Positions 1 through 7,519 of a DNA stretch of 37,096 nt are shown piece by piece. The stretch spans positions 1 through 37,096 of the forward strand of contig CAMWBA010000011.1 in assembly GCA_947172355.1 (NCBI GenBank), given 5' to 3'. The number at the start of each line of letters is the position of its first letter. The stretch's first letter is position 1. The stretch comes from an uncultured Bacillota bacterium. Lineage in GTDB: Bacteria; Bacillota; Clostridia; Oscillospirales; Oscillospiraceae. Position numbers and translations under genes: made by a program. The notes beneath the pieces are model-generated. The model worked only from the letters and a program-made list of their open reading frames with translations. It was not told the origin of the DNA and searched no databases.

Positions 1-465
<465 letters not shown>

Positions 466-480
466 AAATTCCTGAAACCG

Positions 481-530
481 CGAAAGGAGCACCCCCAACG
501 GGGTGCTCCTTTCGCTGCTGATTTTATTTT
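481..530 (+). terminator. Rho-independent terminator of ilvC
   Basis: A perfect 15-bp stem (481-495 with 500-514) has a 4-base CAAC loop and is followed by a T-rich stretch ending TTTTATTTTTG. It begins 15 bases after the ilvC stop. Confidence 0.9.
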
Positions 531-748
531 TGTTTCCTGTGCCGCTTTAGTGACCGTCCCATCATGTAACAGTAAATTAAGATAAGCATTATGAATACAT
601 CCACAGCCGCTTTTGAGAAAACGAGAAGAATCAAGCTGGGGATAAACGAAATGCCCGCGAGGAAACCCGTTACTGGCAATGACAACCGGTTTAATTTACC
701 AAAAATTACTGGACATACAGCAACCCACACATATGCTGTATAACGCAA
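524..748 (-). CDS. Small two-TM hydrophobic protein, possibly a gene remnant
   Basis: The frame encodes 74 residues with two hydrophobic stretches (about residues 4-36 and 38-63) and a basic C-terminus, SLKRHRKQK. That pattern suggests a small membrane protein with a cytosolic tail. The start is uncertain. The first usable codon is TTG at 746-748, the only in-frame alternative near it is GTG a few codons later, and the upstream frame stays open only to a stop at 767-769. An AGGAGC-like site lies upstream, but it is spaced better for a short out-of-frame ATG reading frame. The frame may be the 3' remnant of a longer gene lost when the neighbouring array rearranged. I do not recognise the family. 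Confidence 0.4.
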   Translation of the reverse strand: MRYTAYVWVAVCPVIFGKLNRLSLPVTGFLAGISFIPSLILLVFSKAAVDVFIMLILIYCYMMGRSLKRHRKQK

Positions 749-833
749 AAGGTATTCATAGAGATTTTACCCCAGCTCCTTCTATCCATGTTCCATTATC
801 AGAAAAACTTCCTTTTCCTCTTTGAACCAAAAC

Positions 834-857
834 AGGAGGCCCCACAGAGCCTCCCTT
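834..857 (-). terminator. Weak terminator-like hairpin at the end of the secreted-protein array
   Basis: Read on the minus strand, GGAGGC and GCCTCC form a 6-bp stem around an 8-base loop, followed by TGTTTTGG. It sits 33 bases after the stop of the last array gene. The short stem and poor T-tract make it only moderately convincing. Confidence 0.45.
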
Positions 858-862
858 CTGAT

Positions 863-898
863 TCACAGGTTAATACTTCACGGTTCCCGTCACGGTGA
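863..898. repeat. 36-bp shared tail element, copy 1
   Basis: This is one of four copies of the same sequence. In its coding frame on the minus strand it reads ...TVTGTVKY-stop plus a few downstream bases. The other copies are at 2595-2630, 4294-4326 (33 bp) and 6281-6316. Only the copy at 6281 is the natural 3' end of an intact gene. Here the upstream reading frame enters in a different frame and stops inside the element. Confidence 0.85.
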
Positions 899-1075
899 TA
901 GATTGATCGGTTCCATAGAAAGCATTTTTCCGGTGGTCAGGTCCACGGTACAAAGGGTGTCGCCCCATTCTATGGTACTCATGGAACCATCGGGCTCCTC
1001 AATGGGAGAGATAAAGGTCAGCAGGGTCCCATCTTCGGAAAACTGAATGTCACGGGGGTTGAAATAGGGGTGCCA
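863..1075. repeat. 3' homology block, copy 1 (identical to 2595-2807)
   Basis: These 213 bases match 2595-2807 with no difference visible by eye, at an offset of 1732. Similarity then continues with scattered changes for roughly another 140 bases. The block covers the C-terminal coding region of the two tandem paralogues and the shared tail element. Confidence 0.85.
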
Positions 1076-2578
1076 ACAGGCGGGCAGCAGAGAACCAAAA
1101 TCAATATAGGTTCCGTCATTGCGGTAGAAGATAGCACCATATTGGGCTCCTGTGCGGGGATTGGGGGTTCGATACACAGCCAGTGTGCCAAGCTCACTGG
1201 GGTATTCATCCAAATGAGCGCCGGCCCATTCCAGGTCGGCAATATATGAGCGCATGCCATCTAATGTGGTTTTATCATGCTTATTTGTAGTTGTGTTATC
1301 ATCAACAGAGGCAATAGAACAGTTTTCTGAATTGTTATAGGCAATGGAGACATTTTCTACATTAATAGGGTTAGAATAGCCAAATGTAATATTATTAGGT
1401 CTACAAACAAATGTAAAATATGTGTAGTCGCCCATTACCGTAAAAGGCTTTGTTCCTTCCGCAGTGTATAGTTTGGAATCCTTAAACATAACCGGTTTAA
1501 AATATGCTCCATTCGTCGATTGGGTATATTTGCCGTTTGCTTCAACGCAAGACATCGCTTGAAGGAAAGTTAGAGACTTTTGGGTATTCGAGATAAGCCC
1601 AGGGGCGTTATAAACCAGATAGAAAATGTTTGAACCATCCGATTCCATACTCATAGCGACCTGATTGGTATTCACAGCCAGTTGAATTGTTACCGTTTTC
1701 CTTTCCAACGTTATTGTGTTGCTGTTTGGGTCGTAATTCGATGCCTTAACCTTTGGAAAACTTTCCACATAAAATTCATCTTTTTTATCCCGTGAAACAT
1801 TATAGTTATAGTTGTAGAAAGCATATAACCCCTTGTTACGCCCTGAATCGCTTGGATTAGCCATTAGACCAAAATCGAGAGTTGCTGTGTCAGATTTGGC
1901 CACAAGGAATAGATACATGATACAATCCTGTGTGCCATTGTGCAGAGTGGTTCCCTGAAAGGCCACCGTTGTGTCGCACTGATAACATTTTTGCCATGAA
2001 TAAGAGTATTTGTAGAAATAGGAACCAGCGTTATACTCATACGCATGATTCAAAGCCGTTTGATCTGGTTTATTGGTAGTATAATAGTATTTATAATTGT
2101 TAGCAATGACTTCCGTTTGTGGCGCAATAGAAGAGTCAATAGAGATATCGGAAGAAGTGGAACCAACCATTCTGCCCTCTCTGTCTAGGCGAATCATTAT
2201 ATTGGGACTATCTGGAGCAACATCAGAGATTCCTAATACCTTAAAGCCCAGGAACTCCCCCTCAGAGAGAGATTCAAACAGGCTCTTACCGACCTCGGGG
2301 TCGGGGTTGGACAGGCTGTCCAGGGTGGCCTGGTCATAGCCCATTGCCCTGGCTTCGGCAACCTTAAACCCCTCAATGACAGTTTCCTCCCCATACTTCT
2401 CCAAGTACTGGTCAAAGGTAATGTACTCCTGGGGACTGCTGGCAGAGAGCGAGGCCGATTCAACTGATAATGCGCTGTCAGAGAGTGGGGCCGGTTCAAC
2501 TGACAATGCGCTGATAGAACACAGCATCGCAATGCTCAAAATACCGGCTAACAGCGCGGCAAACGGTCTTTTCATCAT
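890..2578 (-). CDS. Secreted protein of tandem paralogue family, copy A (562 aa)
   Basis: The protein starts with a signal peptide (MMKRPFAALLAGILSIAMLCS, basic then hydrophobic). Residues ~50-108 follow as a probably helical region containing YITFDQYLEKYGEE. A long, mostly beta-rich core rich in Y, N, S and T comes next. The ~100-residue C-terminal region contains YRTPNPRTG, CWHPYFNPRDIQF and DLTTGK. I do not recognise a domain. Its N-terminal ~108 and C-terminal ~120 residues are nearly identical to the next gene (2622-4277), while the core is only moderately similar. GGAGG lies 3 bases before the first ATG and 6 before the second, so translation may start at the second Met. The stop lies inside the shared tail element, in a frame different from that element's own gene. 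It is the last gene of the array and probably acts outside the cell. Confidence 0.85.
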   Translation of the reverse strand: MMKRPFAALLAGILSIAMLCSISALSVEPAPLSDSALSVESASLSASSPQEYITFDQYLEKYGEETVIEGFKVAEARAMGYDQATLDSLSNPDPEVGKSLFESLSEGEFLGFKVLGISDVAPDSPNIMIRLDREGRMVGSTSSDISIDSSIAPQTEVIANNYKYYYTTNKPDQTALNHAYEYNAGSYFYKYSYSWQKCYQCDTTVAFQGTTLHNGTQDCIMYLFLVAKSDTATLDFGLMANPSDSGRNKGLYAFYNYNYNVSRDKKDEFYVESFPKVKASNYDPNSNTITLERKTVTIQLAVNTNQVAMSMESDGSNIFYLVYNAPGLISNTQKSLTFLQAMSCVEANGKYTQSTNGAYFKPVMFKDSKLYTAEGTKPFTVMGDYTYFTFVCRPNNITFGYSNPINVENVSIAYNNSENCSIASVDDNTTTNKHDKTTLDGMRSYIADLEWAGAHLDEYPSELGTLAVYRTPNPRTGAQYGAIFYRNDGTYIDFGSLLPACWHPYFNPRDIQFSEDGTLLTFISPIEEPDGSMSTIEWGDTLCTVDLTTGKMLSMEPINLSP

Positions 2579-2627
2579 GGTCCTCCTTTCTGCGTCACAG
2601 GTTAATACTTCACGGTTCCCGTCACGG
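2239..2627. repeat. 5' homology block, copy 1 (identical to 3938-4326)
   Basis: These 389 bases match 3938-4326 with no difference visible by eye, at an offset of 1699. The block spans the N-terminal coding region, the ribosome binding site and the upstream junction, including the 33-36-bp tail element. It ends exactly where the upstream sequence stops being the same gene. Confidence 0.88.
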
Positions 2628-2630
2628 TGA
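2595..2630. repeat. 36-bp shared tail element, copy 2
   Basis: This copy lies between the two tandem paralogues. It contributes the last residues and stop codon of the 551-aa protein, out of the VTGTVKY frame. Confidence 0.85.
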
Positions 2631-4277
2631 TAGATTGATCGGTTCCATAGAAAGCATTTTTCCGGTGGTCAGGTCCACGGTACAAAGGGTGTCGCCCCAT
2701 TCTATGGTACTCATGGAACCATCGGGCTCCTCAATGGGAGAGATAAAGGTCAGCAGGGTCCCATCTTCGGAAAACTGAATGTCACGGGGGTTGAAATAGG
2801 GGTGCCAGCAGGCGGGCAGCAGAGAATAAAAATCAATATAGGTTCCGTCGGTGCGATAGAAGATGGCATTATATTTGCCTCCTGTGCGGGGATTGGGGGT
2901 CCGATACACAGCCAGCGTGCCAAGCTCACTGGGGTATTCGTCCATATGGGCTCCGATACTCTCCATATCGGCAATATAGGCACGCAGTTCATTCAGCGGC
3001 TCTCTTGACACAGGGGGCGGCGTCTGTATCGTTGTTAAATCTCTGTTTGGCTGGTTTAATGCGTAGAGGGGATTGTTGTAGGCGATGGAAACCGTTTGTG
3101 TATTGGCAGAATCACTATAGGAATAACTGATATTCCGGGGTTTCGCGAGAAATGTAAAGTACGTATAGGGACCCATGGTGGTAAAGGGGTAGGATTTTTG
3201 GGTGTCGTAGAGTATTGTATTGCTGAATTTGACATTTTTAAAGTAAGAACCGTTGGTTGGAAGGGTTTCTTTACCGTTTGCCTCGACACAAGACATGGCT
3301 TGAACAAAGGTCAACGGTTTGCCGGACTCAAATGTTAGTCCAGGAAGATTGCAAATACGATAAAATAGAATTGAGCCGCCAGACTCTAAACTCATTGCCA
3401 CCTGGCCGGTGCCGACACTTAGTTTGATGGTTACCGTCTTACGCTCCAGGGTCATAGTCTTGTCTTTAATGCTGTAAGACGATGCTAAAACTTTTGGGTA
3501 TGGTTCAACCGCCATATCACCCTCACTTGGGTTCCAAAAGGCATACAAACCCTTGTTTCGATTATCAGCGCCAGGAGCAGCCATTAATCCGAAATCGATA
3601 GTTCCCTGATCGGACTGGGCGTTGAGAAATATGTACATATTGGAATCCTGGGTTCCACAGCCCAGAGTCGTGTTATCAAAGGTTACCGTTGTATCACACT
3701 GGTAAAAACCTTGCCAGGAATAAGAATATTTGTAAAAATATGAACCAAAATTTGGTTCATATGCCCTGTTCAGTGCAGTTGGGTCAGGCTTGCTGTTCGA
3801 GTAATAGTATTCATAAAAATCCGTTTTTTCCATTGCGGTTGGGGTAATAAAAAAATCATTGTTCAATACACGCTCTTCCCGGTCCAGATAAATCACCATG
3901 TTAGGCGCGTCCGGCTCCGTGTCCGAGACCCCCAACACCTTAAAGCCCAGGAACTCCCCCTCAGAGAGAGATTCAAACAGGCTCTTACCGACCTCGGGGT
4001 CGGGGTTGGACAGGCTGTCCAGGGTGGCCTGGTCATAGCCCATTGCCCTGGCTTCGGCAACCTTAAACCCCTCAATGACAGTTTCCTCCCCATACTTCTC
4101 CAAGTACTGGTCAAAGGTAATGTACTCCTGGGGACTGCTGGCAGAGAGCGAGGCCGATTCAACTGATAATGCGCTGTCAGAGAGTGGGGCCGGTTCAACT
4201 GACAATGCGCTGATAGAACACAGCATCGCAATGCTCAAAATACCGGCTAACAGCGCGGCAAACGGTCTTTTCATCAT
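2622..4277 (-). CDS. Secreted protein of tandem paralogue family, copy B (551 aa)
   Basis: It has the same architecture as the 562-aa neighbour: signal peptide MMKRPFAALLAGILSIAMLC, helical N-terminal region, divergent beta-rich core (residues ~110-430) and conserved C-terminus ending MEPINLSP. The open frame extends upstream to 4349, but the start is set at 4277 because the signal peptide begins there and GGAGG precedes it. The upstream extension is only another frame of the tail element. Core motifs aligning with copy A include SYFYKYSYSWQ, YQCDTTV, QAMSCVEANGK and TYFTF, so the cores are homologous but much more diverged than the ends. Function unknown. It is likely exported and co-transcribed with its neighbours. 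Confidence 0.85.
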   Translation of the reverse strand: MMKRPFAALLAGILSIAMLCSISALSVEPAPLSDSALSVESASLSASSPQEYITFDQYLEKYGEETVIEGFKVAEARAMGYDQATLDSLSNPDPEVGKSLFESLSEGEFLGFKVLGVSDTEPDAPNMVIYLDREERVLNNDFFITPTAMEKTDFYEYYYSNSKPDPTALNRAYEPNFGSYFYKYSYSWQGFYQCDTTVTFDNTTLGCGTQDSNMYIFLNAQSDQGTIDFGLMAAPGADNRNKGLYAFWNPSEGDMAVEPYPKVLASSYSIKDKTMTLERKTVTIKLSVGTGQVAMSLESGGSILFYRICNLPGLTFESGKPLTFVQAMSCVEANGKETLPTNGSYFKNVKFSNTILYDTQKSYPFTTMGPYTYFTFLAKPRNISYSYSDSANTQTVSIAYNNPLYALNQPNRDLTTIQTPPPVSREPLNELRAYIADMESIGAHMDEYPSELGTLAVYRTPNPRTGGKYNAIFYRTDGTYIDFYSLLPACWHPYFNPRDIQFSEDGTLLTFISPIEEPDGSMSTIEWGDTLCTVDLTTGKMLSMEPINLSP

Positions 4278-4326
4278 GGTCCTCCTTTCTGCGTCACAGG
4301 TTAATACTTCACGGTTCCCGTCACGG
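3938..4326. repeat. 5' homology block, copy 2 (identical to 2239-2627)
   Basis: Partner of the block at 2239-2627. It covers the signal peptide, helical region and upstream junction of the 551-aa gene. Near-zero divergence next to a diverged core suggests recent duplication or gene conversion of the ends. Confidence 0.88.
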
Positions 4327-4372
4327 GGTTGAAATAGGGGCACCAGCAAACGGGCAGCCGGGACACGCTCTA
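4294..4372 (-). pseudogene. Remnant of a third paralogue fused in frame to the shared tail
   Basis: Directly after the TAG stop of the 251-aa gene (4370-4372), and in the same frame, the minus strand reads ~23 sense codons ending PYFNPVTGTVKY-stop. The first part matches the CWHPYFNPR segment near the C-terminus of the 551- and 562-aa proteins. The second part is the tail of the 131-aa protein. The two are joined next to a short CCGTGAC match present at both parent sites. This looks like a deletion that collapsed a third paralogue to a stub, or a former C-terminal extension of the 251-aa gene now cut off by TAG. Confidence 0.6.
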
Positions 4373-5125
4373 ATTTCCCTCAAATTGCACCGCATCAATC
4401 GAAATATCCATCATTCTCGAAACATGATTACCGCTGTCGATGGTCAAATTTATCGGCGTATCTTTCAGGTTGTCAAACGAAATGCAGCGCAGCGTGCGGG
4501 TCACCGTTTCTTTGGCCGGCACTTGGGTCGGTGTTGAAAGGGTCATACCTTCCGAAGTGAATCCAAGCCCAAACGAGACTGGATAATCCCCACGATTTGT
4601 GATGGTAATGCTCACATAGTCTCCGTCACTGGATTTCAGCGGATCCAATTCTTTCACAAAGTCCTCTTTGGATTTCCATTCTTCGTCCAAAAGGACCTTG
4701 CCCCCCGCAGCAGCAACCGGCTCTACTTCCTCCGCCAAATCGGTCCACACTTGTCCAATTTGATCGTGCGGCAAAAAATAAAGGGCCTGTTCCCCGGTTA
4801 CGCTGACATTAAGGAAGGAAGAGTCTCCATCCCAAAACGTCGGCATATGCAGAGTCTGCGCGAGGACGCGGAGCGGAACATAGGTGGTTCCTCCCCCTTG
4901 TTCATCCACATAGAGGATGCTGGAAGGAATGGTCCCGCCAGTTTCGGTCTTTAAATATTCGTCCTTTGGAAACACGCGTACATGATTGAAGCAAATATTT
5001 GCGGTATTAAATTTTATCTGGCCGGACATCGCCATTGCAGTTGTTTTGAGAATGACGACAGCAAGAGCAGAAACCATACCGCTCAAAAAAGCGCCGGTGT
5101 GAGAAAATTTTTTTAATTTCTTCAT
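4370..5125 (-). CDS. Secreted protein with copper-amine-oxidase-N-like (stalk) domain (251 aa)
   Basis: The N-terminus is basic with a hydrophobic stretch (residues ~11-33), so it is exported or membrane-anchored. Residues ~77-106 (TTYVPLRVLAQTLHMPTFWDGDSSFLNV) resemble the YVPLR-xLA-xLG-xxVxWD pattern of the Cu_amine_oxidN1 stalk domain. That domain is common in surface proteins of spore-forming Firmicutes and is not itself catalytic. Residues ~165-251 look like a beta-sandwich. An AAGGAGG site lies 5 bases before the ATG. The gene differs from its neighbours in its signal sequence, so it is a distinct member of the array. Its TAG stop is followed in frame by a remnant ending VTGTVKY, so the C-terminus may once have been longer. 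Specific function unknown. Confidence 0.82.
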   Translation of the reverse strand: MKKLKKFSHTGAFLSGMVSALAVVILKTTAMAMSGQIKFNTANICFNHVRVFPKDEYLKTETGGTIPSSILYVDEQGGGTTYVPLRVLAQTLHMPTFWDGDSSFLNVSVTGEQALYFLPHDQIGQVWTDLAEEVEPVAAAGGKVLLDEEWKSKEDFVKELDPLKSSDGDYVSITITNRGDYPVSFGLGFTSEGMTLSTPTQVPAKETVTRTLRCISFDNLKDTPINLTIDSGNHVSRMMDISIDAVQFEGN

Positions 5126-5160
5126 AAAAACCTCCTTAACGGTGCGTCACAGGCAGCGGT

Positions 5161-6264
5161 TCAAGAAAAGGTGAACTGGTCCACCACATTGCCCTCCATA
5201 TCGCACAGGTCCACCGTATCACCGCACCCGGAATAGGTAAAATCGAAGAAGCTCATATAGCCAGGCACGCCGTTGTCGCCCACATAGGCAATCCAATCCG
5301 GGTTATACCCGGCGACGTACCGGTTGAATGCGGTGCCGAAGGTCTCGCCCTTGGCGTTCCGGAGAAAGTCGCCGTCCACAAGCCCCACACTGTATGCTTC
5401 GACCGAGGCGTCGTCCTGGGTGTGCGCCCAGTCAACCGCCGGGAGGTTGCGGGCAGCTCGCTCGTCGATGCGGGCCTGGGTGGCGGGGTCGGGGCCCTCC
5501 TCCCGCGTCAGCGTGTCCAGAGCATACCAGCCGATCTGGTTCAGTTCCACATCATAGAGAGGAATCAGATTGTTTTCCTTCAGCCGTTCGTTATAGCGCA
5601 TCTGGGCCTCAGTGGTATAGAAGGTGGGGTCGAAGTCGTGGTGAAGTACATAGCCGGTGGTTCCGTCCACACCCACAGCAGCAATCAAATCGGGTGTCTT
5701 TTCGTCCAGGAGTGTACCATAGGTCATGCCGAGGCTGTTGACAGAGGGAGCGGCGCTCCGGGGTGTGACAGGAGAAACGCTGGAGCAGCGTCCGCCGTCA
5801 TATTTTACCGCGTTGACGCTGGGGCAGACCGGCTCGCTGTAGCCGGGCAGATAGAGCTTGACCTGGCCGCCAAAGAAGGTTGCCTCGCTGGAGCTGAGGG
5901 TGGTGTCGGCTGTCTGGACCCATGTAAAATTGGCGTCATAGGGCTCAAGGATGAACCCCTTGTCCTTCAACAGACTCTTATCTGCGCTCAATACAAAAGC
6001 CCGGGCGGACATGGTGCCGCCAGGCACGGTGGCGCTGGCATCGACCCAGACGACAGCGTTCCCCTTAATGCTGCCGCTGGTGGTATAGTTGGCGTCGACA
6101 TAAGTGGAAAACGTCACCCCGGCCGGCGTCACTGAGTTGGTTTGAGAGGAGAATGAACTGTAAATTGCCCGGGCATCCTCTTCGGCGGCAAGGACGGTAA
6201 CCGAACACAGCATCGCAATGCTCAAAACACCGGCTAACAGCGTGGTAAAAGGTCTTTTCATCAT
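5161..6264 (-). CDS. Secreted protein sharing the array signal peptide (367 aa)
   Basis: The signal peptide MMKRPFTTLLAGVLSIAMLCS is almost the same as in the 551- and 562-aa proteins, but the mature part is unrelated by eye. Residues ~45-160 look beta-rich (VTFSTYVDANYTTSG, VWVDASATVPGG). Residues ~175-290 contain GMTYGTLLDEKTPDLIAAVG, HHDFDPTFYTTEAQMRYNERL and DELERxAR-like helices. The C-terminal ~70 residues again look globular (WIAYVGDNGVPGYM). No family recognised. The ribosome binding site AAAGGAGAACC precedes two consecutive ATG codons, as in the paralogues. The gene follows the 131-aa gene by 23 bases and is probably translated from the same message. Signal-peptide sharing with otherwise different proteins suggests 5'-end exchange. 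Confidence 0.85.
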   Translation of the reverse strand: MMKRPFTTLLAGVLSIAMLCSVTVLAAEEDARAIYSSFSSQTNSVTPAGVTFSTYVDANYTTSGSIKGNAVVWVDASATVPGGTMSARAFVLSADKSLLKDKGFILEPYDANFTWVQTADTTLSSSEATFFGGQVKLYLPGYSEPVCPSVNAVKYDGGRCSSVSPVTPRSAAPSVNSLGMTYGTLLDEKTPDLIAAVGVDGTTGYVLHHDFDPTFYTTEAQMRYNERLKENNLIPLYDVELNQIGWYALDTLTREEGPDPATQARIDERAARNLPAVDWAHTQDDASVEAYSVGLVDGDFLRNAKGETFGTAFNRYVAGYNPDWIAYVGDNGVPGYMSFFDFTYSGCGDTVDLCDMEGNVVDQFTFS

Positions 6265-6280
6265 GGTTCTCCTTTCTGAT

Positions 6281-6316
6281 TCACAGGTTAATACTTCACG
6301 GTTCCCGTCACGGTGA
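6281..6316. repeat. 36-bp shared tail element, copy 4 (native context)
   Basis: Here the element is the true 3' end of an intact gene: it encodes TVTGTVKY-stop of the 131-aa protein and the following spacer. This is the likely source of the copies at 863, 2595 and 4294. Confidence 0.85.
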
Positions 6317-6683
6317 CGGCATAGGATTCGTTATTGCGGATGGCTAACGTATACTGTCCATCTTCACCAGCTGAAAGAGATTTGTTAAAACTGCCGCTGG
6401 TGCAGTTAAGATAATAGAACACACCATCCGAATCAATGTAGCCAAAATCAAGGCTAGCGGACTTAGGTAAGTAGGTACAATTATAGGTAACGCTTTCGTT
6501 CTTGCCTAAAGAAACCGGCTGAGTGATAGGAGTAATACCATTAGCGGGAAGTCTATGATTCAGTTGCCCAGATACTCGGGCAATAACAAAAGAATCATCA
6601 GGGAGTTCAGCTGCACTAACTGGAAAGGCGGCACAACCAAGGGCGAGGACACAAGCCAGCAAAACACCCAAAAAACGTCTCAT
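6288..6683 (-). CDS. Small secreted protein ending in VTVTGTVKY (131 aa)
   Basis: The start is placed at ATG 6681-6683 because AAAGGAGG lies 9 bases before it; an upstream TTG has no site. MRRFLGVLLACVLALGCAAFPVSAAE is a type I signal peptide with likely cleavage after VSA. The ~105-residue mature part is beta-rich (NESVTYNCTYLPKSASLDFGYID, YTLAIRNNESYAVTVTGTVKY). This resembles small extracellular domains that often carry pairs of Cys; two mature Cys are visible. It is the first secreted product after the regulator, 25 bases downstream. Its last codons are the parent of the repeated tail element. No function can be assigned. Confidence 0.85.
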   Translation of the reverse strand: MRRFLGVLLACVLALGCAAFPVSAAELPDDSFVIARVSGQLNHRLPANGITPITQPVSLGKNESVTYNCTYLPKSASLDFGYIDSDGVFYYLNCTSGSFNKSLSAGEDGQYTLAIRNNESYAVTVTGTVKY

Positions 6684-6708
6684 AGGGACACACCTCCTTT
6701 TTGTCAAT

Positions 6709-7242
6709 CTAGTTGGGATTGGAAGAAACAGAAGCTGGGGGCAGAAGTTCTGTGTAGATTACAGGCATGGAGGAGTCTGCTTCTGAGACATCCAATTCCG
6801 ATTCTGGACTCAGGGGAAGCATAGGCATATATTCCAATATTTCTGAAGAACTTATCACCTCACTTTCCAAGTCGGAACGCGGAACTTCTTCTGCGTTCCG
6901 TTTCTGGAAGAACAGAGCCCCGATCATAATTCCCACCGCCAGAATCAGCGCGGCCAGCAGGGCACACAGGCGGTAGTTGATTGGTCTGGAAACCGGAACC
7001 TCTACCACATGAACTTCCGGGGGCTTCTCTTCCGGCGGCTCCCAGTCATCGTCCAGGATGCCCTCGATTGGGATGCTCCACAGCTGGCTCAGAAGGCGCA
7101 GATTTTCCAACGATGGGCTGGACTTGCCGGTCTCCCATTTGGAGATGGTCTGGCGGGAGACATTCAGCTGATCCGCCAGCTCCTCCTGAAGCATACCATG
7201 CTCTTCCCGGAGCCTGCGAAGCCGTTCTTCTTGTTTCAGCAT
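6709..7242 (-). CDS. Membrane-anchored XRE-family regulator with extracellular tail (177 aa)
   Basis: The start is ATG 7240-7242, with AAGGAGG 7 bases upstream. Residues ~5-60 form a Cro/CI-type helix-turn-helix (LREEHGMLQEELADQLNVSRQTISKWETGKSSPSLENL). Residues ~91-112 (RLCALLAALILAVGIMIGALFF) form a single transmembrane segment. The remaining ~65 residues are acidic, rich in S, E and P, and predicted outside. The DNA-binding domain would be held at the membrane. The gene heads a run of secreted-protein genes on the same strand, so it probably controls them in response to an external or envelope signal. That role is inference; the HTH and TM are plainly visible. Confidence 0.88.
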   Translation of the reverse strand: MLKQEERLRRLREEHGMLQEELADQLNVSRQTISKWETGKSSPSLENLRLLSQLWSIPIEGILDDDWEPPEEKPPEVHVVEVPVSRPINYRLCALLAALILAVGIMIGALFFQKRNAEEVPRSDLESEVISSSEILEYMPMLPLSPESELDVSEADSSMPVIYTELLPPASVSSNPN

Positions 7243-7470
7243 AGCAATTCCTCCTTGCAAAGTCCACCAACTTCGGTTTATATAGGAAAATTTATTTTAA
7301 AACGAATGTAACCTCCGCATTACACGGGCATATCCGCTGAAATCATCGGAAAACGCCGCCGCCCCGACCGAATGGAAACAAAAGGAAAAATTTGCTTTTC
7401 GGCCAAAAAGAGCGCAAAAATTACACATTTTATTAAGGATACCACAGTTCCATTTCCCTGTCAACGAAAC

Positions 7471-7504
7471 CGGCAGGAGCGCCCCCGTAGGAGCGCTCCT
7501 GCCG
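7471..7504 (-). terminator. Hairpin terminator of the flavodoxin-like gene
   Basis: A 12-bp GC-rich stem (7471-7482 with 7493-7504) lies 16 bases after the stop of the 352-aa gene. The following minus-strand sequence GGTTTCGTTG is only mildly T-rich. The rest of 7243-7470 is AT-rich, holds no convincing gene, and must contain the promoter of the XRE-headed array; I could not pick a single good -35/-10 pair. Confidence 0.6.
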
Positions 7505-7519
7505 AATTGCGTTTGTCTG

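Noticed and set aside
863-4326. Insertion sequence as cause of the repeated blocks
   Set aside because: No transposase, terminal inverted repeats or target duplications are visible; the repeats are coding ends of paralogous genes.
4278-4349. N-terminal extension of the 551-aa secreted protein to 4349
   Set aside because: The extra 24 codons are another frame of the tail element and remnant; the signal peptide and GGAGG site place the start at 4277.
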